Positions 5,493 to 10,905 of a DNA stretch of 10,905 nt are shown here, piece by piece (position 1 is the first letter of the stretch; the number at the start of each line of letters is the position of its first letter). The notes under the pieces were generated by a model. It ran no database searches, was not told where the DNA came from, and was given only the letters and a program-made list of their open reading frames with translations. The translations under genes were made by a program, and so were the position numbers. The DNA is from Actinomycetota bacterium (GTDB taxonomy: Bacteria; Actinomycetota; Geothermincolia; Fen-727; JAQURN01): NCBI GenBank assembly GCA_028715585.1, contig JAQURN010000032.1, positions 1 to 10,905 of the forward strand, written 5' to 3'.

Positions 5493-6695
5493 ATGTCGTT
5501 CAGCACCATCGAAGAAGCGATAGAAGAACTCAAGCTCGGTCACATGGTCATCGTGGTCGATGACGAGGATAGGGAAAACGAGGGAGACCTGGTTTGTTCG
5601 GCTCAAATGGTGACTCCCGAGGTCATAAACTTCATGAGTAAGTATGGGCGAGGACTCATCTGCATGCCGTGTGCGGCTTCCAGGCTCGACGAGCTCCAGA
5701 TACCTGCTATGGTCGAACACAATACCAGCGCGCAAGAGACGGCTTTTGCGGTTTCCATCGGCGCGAAGGGGAAGATTACTACTGGAATATCGGCGAGCGA
5801 TAGAGCTGCCACTGTCCAAGCTGTGATAAATCCCGAAACCAAGCCGGAAGACATTAGCAAACCCGGGCACGTCTTTCCTTTAAGAGCACAAAACGGTGGG
5901 GTGCTCACCAGGGCGGGACATACCGAGGCGGCGGTTGACCTGGCACGGCTATGTGGTCATTTCCCGGCAGGGGTTATTTGCGAGATCATGAACGAGGATG
6001 GCACCATGGCTAGGGTTCCGCAACTCGAGAAGTTCGCTCAAGAGTTTGGGTTGAAAATGATAACCATCGCCGATCTCATCAGGTACCGAGTCAAGAAAGA
6101 ACAGTTGGTGAAGAGGGTTTCCGAAGCGAGATTGCCCACTGAGTATGGAGAATTTAGGGCTATATGCTACGAGAGCCTTGTTGATGGAAATTACCATGTT
6201 GCTCTCGTGAAAGGGGAAATAAGAGGAAAGAATGATGTATTGGTTCGTGTCCATTCGGAGTGTTTGACTGGAGATGTTTTTTGCTCGAAGAGATGTGATT
6301 GCGGGGCACAAGTCAGGGAAGCCTTGAGGAAAATACAGGAGGAGGGAGAAGGGGTCTTTCTTTACATGCTTGGCCACGAGGGGAGGGGAATTGGCCTCGC
6401 GAAGAAAATCGAGGCATACCAGCTGCAGGATAAGGGACTAGACACTGTGGAGGCTAATCAGGAACTCGGATTTCCCGCAGATGCGAGGGATTATGGAACT
6501 GGAGCCCAGATACTCCGCGACCTTGGGATTACATCTATGAGACTTTTGACTAACAACCCCGCCAAGAGGGTAGGCTTGGAGGGATACGGACTTTCAGTAA
6601 GTGAAAGGGTTCCTCTCCAGATAGAACCCTGTGAGGATAATAGGCACTACTTGGAGGTAAAAAAGGAGAAATTGAATCACATGTTGGATATCTGA
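5493..6695 (+). CDS. ribBA: Bifunctional 3,4-dihydroxy-2-butanone-4-phosphate synthase / GTP cyclohydrolase II
   Basis: Makes both riboflavin precursors: 3,4-dihydroxy-2-butanone 4-phosphate from ribulose 5-phosphate, and the diaminopyrimidinone from GTP; cytosolic. The protein is 400 aa. The RibB domain (about 1-205) has the acidic loop DDEDRENEGD (23-32), GRGLICMP, HNTSAQETAF, TTGISASDRA, the HVFPLRA block, RAGHTEAAVDL and GVICEIMNEDG. The RibA domain (about 206-400) has VRVHSECLTGDVFCSKRCDCG, where Cys257, Cys268 and Cys270 align with the zinc ligands of E. coli RibA and Cys264 is extra. It also has GHEGRGIGL, DYGTGAQILRDLG and LLTNNPAKRVGL. Both halves look catalytically complete. It lies 70 bases after ribE and 76 before ribH, within the riboswitch-controlled operon. 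Confidence 0.96.
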   Translation: MSFSTIEEAIEELKLGHMVIVVDDEDRENEGDLVCSAQMVTPEVINFMSKYGRGLICMPCAASRLDELQIPAMVEHNTSAQETAFAVSIGAKGKITTGISASDRAATVQAVINPETKPEDISKPGHVFPLRAQNGGVLTRAGHTEAAVDLARLCGHFPAGVICEIMNEDGTMARVPQLEKFAQEFGLKMITIADLIRYRVKKEQLVKRVSEARLPTEYGEFRAICYESLVDGNYHVALVKGEIRGKNDVLVRVHSECLTGDVFCSKRCDCGAQVREALRKIQEEGEGVFLYMLGHEGRGIGLAKKIEAYQLQDKGLDTVEANQELGFPADARDYGTGAQILRDLGITSMRLLTNNPAKRVGLEGYGLSVSERVPLQIEPCEDNRHYLEVKKEKLNHMLDI

Positions 6696-6771
6696 GAGGA
6701 GAGCTCAAATTTAATCTGACTAGAAGAAGGGTGATTATCGTTGTTCCGGTACAAGTAAGGAGGTTTTCCAT

Positions 6772-7251
6772 ATGAAGGAGTATCAAGGAGAACTCGATGC
6801 AAGGGAAAAGAAGTTTGGAATAGTTGTTGGCAGATTTAACGAATTCATAAGCAAGCGGCTACTGGAAGGCGCGATGGATTGCCTTCTACGCCATGGAGCG
6901 GCTGAGGAGAATGTAGAGGTGGCTTGGGTTCCTGGGTCTTTCGAAATCCCAATGATTGCAAAGATGATGGCGGTTTCAAAAAGGTACAATTCACTCATTT
7001 GCCTGGGTGCCCTCATAAGGGGAAGCACACCCCACTTCGACTACATCGCGGCTGAGGTTTCAAAGGGTATAGCGAAGATTTCTCTCGAAACGGGCGTTCC
7101 AGCTTCTTTTGGGATAATAACCGCTGATACACTCGAGCAGGCGATTGATAGAGCTGGAACTAAAGCCGGGAACAAGGGTTGGCAAGCTGCCTTGAGCGCA
7201 ATCGAGATGGCAAATTTAATTCCACGCCTGGGACAGAGTACCGGACAATAA
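6772..7251 (+). CDS. ribH: 6,7-dimethyl-8-ribityllumazine synthase
   Basis: Condenses the RibB product with 5-amino-6-ribitylaminouracil to form the lumazine substrate of RibE; family members form pentamers or 60-subunit shells. At 159 aa it has normal family length. Visible blocks are IVVGRFNEFISKRLLEGA, the substrate loop WVPGSFEIP, CLGALIRGSTPHFDY with the catalytic His88, FGIITADTLEQAI, and the phosphate-binding RAGTKAGNKGWQAA. A strong Shine-Dalgarno AAGGAGGT (6757-6764) lies seven bases before the ATG. The 76-base spacer from ribBA holds no other clear signal. It is the last gene of the rib operon; a short hairpin follows its stop at once. Confidence 0.97.
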   Translation: MKEYQGELDAREKKFGIVVGRFNEFISKRLLEGAMDCLLRHGAAEENVEVAWVPGSFEIPMIAKMMAVSKRYNSLICLGALIRGSTPHFDYIAAEVSKGIAKISLETGVPASFGIITADTLEQAIDRAGTKAGNKGWQAALSAIEMANLIPRLGQSTGQ

Positions 7252-7253
7252 TC

Positions 7254-7269
7254 CCCTGCGTCGGCAGGG
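7254..7269 (+). repeat. Perfect short inverted repeat after ribH
   Basis: CCCTGC (7254-7259) and GCAGGG (7264-7269) form a perfect six-pair GC-rich stem with a four-base GTCG loop, starting two bases after the ribH stop. No T-tract follows on the + strand, so it is at best an atypical terminator or a 3'-end stabiliser. It also fills the -35 region of the promoter just downstream, so it could instead be an operator. The structure is plain; the role is unknown. Confidence 0.5.
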
Positions 7270-7272
7270 CAC

Positions 7273-7281
7273 TGGTATAAT
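7273..7281 (+). promoter_or_regulatory. Extended -10 promoter for the HD-GYP gene
   Basis: TGGTATAAT is a perfect TATAAT with the TGn extension. No -35 match stands at 16-18 bases; GGACA at 7243-7247 is too far upstream. Initiation near 7288 would give a leader of about 28 bases to the ATG at 7316. It supports separate transcription of the signalling gene from the rib operon. Confidence 0.6.
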
Positions 7282-7305
7282 GAAGTAGAGCTGGCTTATT
7301 TGAAT

Positions 7306-7310
7306 GGGAG
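7306..7310 (+). promoter_or_regulatory. Shine-Dalgarno site that sets the HD-GYP gene start
   Basis: GGGAG ends five bases before the ATG at 7316. The in-frame ATG at 7304 overlaps this site and has no purine-rich site of its own upstream, so the second ATG is the better start. Confidence 0.65.
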
Positions 7311-7315
7311 AAATA

Positions 7316-9436
7316 ATGCCAGAAAATGAGAGAGGTAGAAGTTTTCTGATTGACCTGCTCTCCACGAAACGCGTGGAAATAATAAAGCGCATTGTTGACC
7401 AAAAACTCATTTCTTCTTCCTTCTACTCCACTATAAGGCAAACCCCTAAGAAATATCTCAACGACCAGCTTGGCTGCTTTTTGGACGCGATAAAGTTCGG
7501 GGAAACACTGGACTTTCTTGGAAACGAGACTTTTCAGAGCTATTCCAACGCCAAGGGTGGGGTTACTTTCGATGATATTCTTGCCGTTCCAGGGAGCATC
7601 AGGAAAGCAGTAATCGACACCATAGACGAGATGCTCGGGAAAGGCGAAGTAGAGGCGGATACCGCGGTGGAAGCCATTCGAATTCTGGATGATTTTCTTT
7701 GGGAGGCGATGGTAATAAGGTCTAAGTCTTTCGTGCAAACCAGAGATGAAATCATCCATTTTTACCACGGTTATCAAGAAGAGATAGACAAATTCCCGAG
7801 TAACCTGGCTGCCACGTTTGACACGAGCACCTTGATGACTTCAGCGGTGAGAAAAGCTTTGAAGCTTATCGATGTGGAGTATTGCGCCTTCTTTTCTCGA
7901 GACCTTCTCACGGGCGAGTTCCATGTCGAGGCTTCCAATTTTGACCACGCGAATGTATTCGGTGGAAACATCATGAAACTCGATGACCAGCTTGTCTCCA
8001 CCCTGGTGGAAAAAGGCGAGTTGGTGATAGTGGAAGCCAATCGTCGTTCCATGCCACTTGCAGCTTCACTTACCAAAAGGTTAAAAGCAAAAGAGGTGCT
8101 TCTGGTGCCGCTCAAAGTAAGGAACAGAAATGTTGGAATCATGCTTCTTTCCAGGCCTAGAGGTGGAAAGACTTTTACCGAGGATACCATCAAGATTTCC
8201 GAGCGGTTTGCCAATAGGGTGGCGGCGTCGATGGAGAACGCTAGACTGCATGAGAGCGAACAGCGGAAATTGAAGGAGGCAATGGCGCTTCTCGAAGTCT
8301 CGAGGTTGGTGAGCTCGACACTAGATGCTGATGTCCTCCTCTCGCGCCTGGCGCAGATAGCCGCTCAAGTTTACGAGGTTGGCAAATGCAGCATCTATCT
8401 GGTTGCTGGTGAAGATGGAAGTCTTTATCCAGCGGCAACCTATGGCACTTTCCCCAATTCCCATTGGGAGACCTCGATGGGAGGGGGAATTTCTTTGAGC
8501 GAGCTTGCTGATAATGAAACGAAAGCGTTAGTCGAAAACCACGAGGCGGTTATCTTGGATCCATGGCTTTCTCAATTTATTCCAGATGAGCGTATAGAAG
8601 ATACGGGGACCAAAGCGGTGGTAGTAGTGCCCATAACTTCAAGGGACACGCTCAAGGGCGTGTTGGTTCTTTTCTGTCAAAAAGAGAAGGAGCAGATAGA
8701 AAAGGACGAATTGAATCTGGCTGTAACCATGGCAGGGCAAGCAGCCATCGCCCTTGATAATGCCTCGCTCTACGGAGATTTGGAGATGAGCTATTTTTCT
8801 ACTGTCAAATCTCTGGCTAAGGCGATAGAGGTGAAGGACCCTTATACCTTTGGGCATTCAGAGATGGTAACCGAGTACGCGGTGGCGACGGCTCAAAAAA
8901 TGGGCCTTTCCGAGTGGGAAATAAGAAACATAAAGTATGCTGGGGCACTTCACGATATTGGAAAGATAGGGATACCTAGGGGAATACTCAACAAACCAGA
9001 AAAACTTACCGAAGATGAGTTCACGCAAGTGAAGAATCACCCCGAACTTGGCGAATCCATAATTGAACCCGTGGAGTTTCTCCAGGAGCCGAGGAAGTTG
9101 ATTCTCCACCATCATGAGAGGTTCGACGGCAGCGGTTATCCTTCTGGCCTTAAGGGTGAAGAAATACCTCTTGGATCGAGAATTCTCGCGGTAGCTGATT
9201 CTTTTGAGGCTATGATGTCGGATAGACCTTACAGAAAAAAATTAGGGCTCGATAAGGCAATCAGAGAACTGGAAAAAAGCTCCGGAAGCCAGTTCGACCC
9301 CAAGGTGGTTGGGGCGTTTATGGAGGTTTTGAAGGAAAAGGGGATGATAGGGGAAGAATACGCGCCAAAATTGCCCCTTCATTCCACGGATTCTTCTTCT
9401 CTCCCAGAAAAAGGCGCGACGGGAAGGAATACATGA
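7316..9436 (+). CDS. GAF-GAF-HD-GYP protein, predicted cyclic-di-GMP phosphodiesterase
   Basis: Probably hydrolyses the second messenger cyclic di-GMP under control of its sensor domains. The protein has 706 aa and no evident signal peptide or membrane segment. Residues 1 to about 160 are mostly helical and charged; I do not recognise them with confidence, though they loosely resemble the helical N-terminal domains of Rsb-type stress regulators. GAF domains follow at about 168-305 (VRKALKLIDVEYCAFF to VAASMENARLHE) and about 320-482 (ALLEVSRLVSSTLDADVLL to AIALDNASLYGDL). The HD-GYP domain spans about 492-675: GHSEMV, LHDIGKIGIP near 545, KNHPELG, HHERFDGSGYP near 598, PLGSRILAVADSFEAMMSDR and SGSQFDPKVV. 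HD, GYP and the metal-ligand histidines are present. The tail is Ser/Gly-rich, and its last 58 bases overlap the opposing kinase gene. The stimulus cannot be read from the sequence. Confidence 0.9.
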   Translation: MPENERGRSFLIDLLSTKRVEIIKRIVDQKLISSSFYSTIRQTPKKYLNDQLGCFLDAIKFGETLDFLGNETFQSYSNAKGGVTFDDILAVPGSIRKAVIDTIDEMLGKGEVEADTAVEAIRILDDFLWEAMVIRSKSFVQTRDEIIHFYHGYQEEIDKFPSNLAATFDTSTLMTSAVRKALKLIDVEYCAFFSRDLLTGEFHVEASNFDHANVFGGNIMKLDDQLVSTLVEKGELVIVEANRRSMPLAASLTKRLKAKEVLLVPLKVRNRNVGIMLLSRPRGGKTFTEDTIKISERFANRVAASMENARLHESEQRKLKEAMALLEVSRLVSSTLDADVLLSRLAQIAAQVYEVGKCSIYLVAGEDGSLYPAATYGTFPNSHWETSMGGGISLSELADNETKALVENHEAVILDPWLSQFIPDERIEDTGTKAVVVVPITSRDTLKGVLVLFCQKEKEQIEKDELNLAVTMAGQAAIALDNASLYGDLEMSYFSTVKSLAKAIEVKDPYTFGHSEMVTEYAVATAQKMGLSEWEIRNIKYAGALHDIGKIGIPRGILNKPEKLTEDEFTQVKNHPELGESIIEPVEFLQEPRKLILHHHERFDGSGYPSGLKGEEIPLGSRILAVADSFEAMMSDRPYRKKLGLDKAIRELEKSSGSQFDPKVVGAFMEVLKEKGMIGEEYAPKLPLHSTDSSSLPEKGATGRNT

Positions 9437-10905
9437 AACGTGCTCCCACTCCCCGGGGAACTTTCCGCCCTTATAGAGCCACCATTAAGTTCTACCAGTT
9501 CCTTTGAGACGGCAAGCCCAAGGCCGAACCCCCTTTTTCCCTCTGGTGTGCCGGACTCTGCCTGGTAAAACCTGTTAAAGATATGTGGAAGAGCCGAAGG
9601 GGATATTCCCCGTCCAGTATCACTTATATTGACTTCAATCCCCTCGGTGGCGCGTGATACTGAGATAGATACCATTCCGCCAGAATCGGTAAACTTAAGG
9701 GCGTTATCGAGCAGGTTGTTAATGACGCGCACCATGTGCAGCCTATCTGCGCAAATGGGTGGGATGTTCTCTGATTTGGAGATGGAAAACTTTATTCCCT
9801 TTTCCAACGCTCTGTTGGCGAATCTTTTTGCGCAGTATTCCACAACTTCGCGGATATCTACTTTTTCTTTCCTTGTTTGGCTTTCTCTTTCTTGAATTCT
9901 CGAAAGCTCTAGCAGGTTATCTATCATGCTGGCAAGAGAAGCCGTATCCTCCTTTACCAGCTGGAGATATTCTTTCTGGGTTGAATTCAATTGCCCCGCC
10001 TTTTCGGTCATGAGAAGGGAGACGAACCCCTCAACGCTGGTTAGAGGAGTTCTGAGTTCATGCGAGACGTTCGATAAGAATTTGGATTTCATCTCGTCGA
10101 GACGCTTGAACTCGGTAATATCATGAAGGAATAAAAGAATCCCGGTTACCAATTGCAGGTCTCCTCTCAGCGGAATCAGTTGACATTGCGCAGTTGCTGG
10201 TGATTCTGATTCCCCCTTAAGAACCAGTTCACCGAGGACGATTTTCCCTTCCAGGGCGGCTTTGACGCCACCCTGGAGAGTGAATTCTCCAAGGTTTGCT
10301 TTTTGTATGGTTTTGAGGAGAAACCTCGTGAGGTTTTCCCCGATTACATCCTCCTCGACGGAGAGCATTATTTTAGCGATAGGATTTATTTGAGTTATCT
10401 TTTCATCAGAATCGGCTACAATGAGCCCGTCTCGAAGTGCCTGGATTATGGCTTCGAGCTTAGTTTTTTCATCTCGGACTTGCATATAAAGGCGTGCTTT
10501 CTCGTATGCCGCGGCGACCTGGTTTTGCAACGCTTCCAAGATTTCGAGGCTTTCGTTCCCGAATCCCATCCCCATGGGGTTCAAGCAGATGATGTACCCC
10601 TGGATTTCGGTGTTAGTTCTAATGGGTGTGGCAGCGAGTGAGTAGAGGTGTTTTTCCTTTACTATTGGAAGCCATTTGGAACTTACTTTTTCTTCCCTTA
10701 CGCTTTCACCTCTTTTTAGTTTTTTGACCCATGGCTCGTTTTCTGGAAGCTCAATGGACGAAAAATTGGAAAAGGGAATCGTACCCAAGGCTGCCTTGAG
10801 GATTTTCTTTTCTCCTTCTTCGGTGAAGACAAGAGAGATTTGCGCGGAAAGTAGCTTGGCTGCCAGTGTAGCGGTTTTCTTTATCACCTCGCCTAGGTCC
10901 AGGAG
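9379..10905 (-). CDS. Sensor histidine kinase (GAF-PAS-HisKA-HATPase), 5' end outside window
   Basis: Autophosphorylates on histidine and passes phosphate to a response regulator, not seen here. 508 residues are visible and the frame is open to the right edge. The first visible residues, LLDLGEVIKKTATLAAKLL, read as the start of a GAF domain (about 10905-10470), so the GTG at 10887 is an internal Val codon and not the true start. A PAS domain follows (about 10465-10110: LRDGLIVADSDEKITQINP to GILLFLHDITEFKRLDEMK). HisKA has the H-box SNVSHELRTPLTSVEGF with the phospho-acceptor His codon at 10060-10062. The HATPase domain has the N box NNLLDNALKFT, G1 DTGRGI, F box IFNRFYQ and G2 GFGLGLAVSKEL, ending near GSTFHVFLPV. 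All kinase motifs are intact. No membrane segment is seen in the visible part. Its 3' end overlaps the HD-GYP gene. Confidence 0.93.
   Translation of the reverse strand, partial: LLDLGEVIKKTATLAAKLLSAQISLVFTEEGEKKILKAALGTIPFSNFSSIELPENEPWVKKLKRGESVREEKVSSKWLPIVKEKHLYSLAATPIRTNTEIQGYIICLNPMGMGFGNESLEILEALQNQVAAAYEKARLYMQVRDEKTKLEAIIQALRDGLIVADSDEKITQINPIAKIMLSVEEDVIGENLTRFLLKTIQKANLGEFTLQGGVKAALEGKIVLGELVLKGESESPATAQCQLIPLRGDLQLVTGILLFLHDITEFKRLDEMKSKFLSNVSHELRTPLTSVEGFVSLLMTEKAGQLNSTQKEYLQLVKEDTASLASMIDNLLELSRIQERESQTRKEKVDIREVVEYCAKRFANRALEKGIKFSISKSENIPPICADRLHMVRVINNLLDNALKFTDSGGMVSISVSRATEGIEVNISDTGRGISPSALPHIFNRFYQAESGTPEGKRGFGLGLAVSKELVELNGGSIRAESSPGSGSTFHVFLPVAPFSGREEESVE

Noticed and set aside
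9452..9459. CCCCGGGG palindrome after the HD-GYP stop
   Set aside because: It lies inside the coding sequence of the kinase ATPase domain, is too short for a hairpin, and is explained by Gly/Pro-type codons.

Overview
The window looks like a chromosomal housekeeping stretch from a bacterium of intermediate GC content. Gene starts are mostly marked by clear purine-rich Shine-Dalgarno sites, and AGG/AGA arginine codons are frequent. The glutamine synthetase is of the short GSI-alpha type (445 aa), and riboflavin genes run ribD-ribE-ribBA-ribH behind an FMN riboswitch with an intrinsic terminator. Together these suggest a Gram-positive-type lineage (Bacillota or a deep Actinomycetota). The order fmt ... 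rpe-ribD-ribE-ribBA-ribH recalls Actinomycetota, where fmt-rsmB-rpe-rib is common. This placement is an inference, and nothing here fixes the genus. I see no mobile elements, tRNA or rRNA genes, CRISPR arrays or phage genes.

Layout. Bases 1-430 hold the 3' end of fmt (methionyl-tRNA formyltransferase). Next come nadE (ammonia-dependent NAD+ synthetase, 476-1204), glnA (1293-2630) and rpe (ribulose-phosphate 3-epimerase, 2634-3338), all on the + strand with short gaps. The 263-base gap 3339-3601 is a control region: an extended -10 promoter, a complete FMN aptamer, an antiterminator that competes with it, and an intrinsic terminator. The riboflavin operon follows: ribD (3602-4774), ribE (4781-5422), ribBA (5493-6695) and ribH (6772-7251). 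After a short hairpin and an extended -10 promoter comes a 706-aa GAF-GAF-HD-GYP protein (7316-9436), a predicted cyclic-di-GMP phosphodiesterase. It converges on, and overlaps by 58 bases at the 3' end, a minus-strand GAF-PAS sensor histidine kinase whose 5' end lies beyond the right edge (9379 to beyond 10905).

How the genes work together. RibBA makes both precursors of riboflavin, from GTP and from ribulose 5-phosphate. RibD carries out the deamination and reduction steps, RibH makes 6,7-dimethyl-8-ribityllumazine, and RibE dismutates it to riboflavin. Only the intermediate phosphatase is missing, as is usual in rib operons. Rpe, just upstream, interconverts ribulose 5-phosphate (the RibB substrate) with xylulose 5-phosphate, but it lies outside the riboswitch-controlled unit. 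NadE and GlnA both consume ammonia and ATP. The two signalling genes at the right edge begin a separate functional region.

Several start codons need care. The longest open frames for ribD, ribBA and the HD-GYP gene begin upstream of the start best supported by Shine-Dalgarno spacing and family N-termini. For ribD the extra N-terminus is a translation of the terminator. I found no clearly novel system. The most informative items are the base-paired riboswitch expression platform and the convergent overlapping signalling pair.
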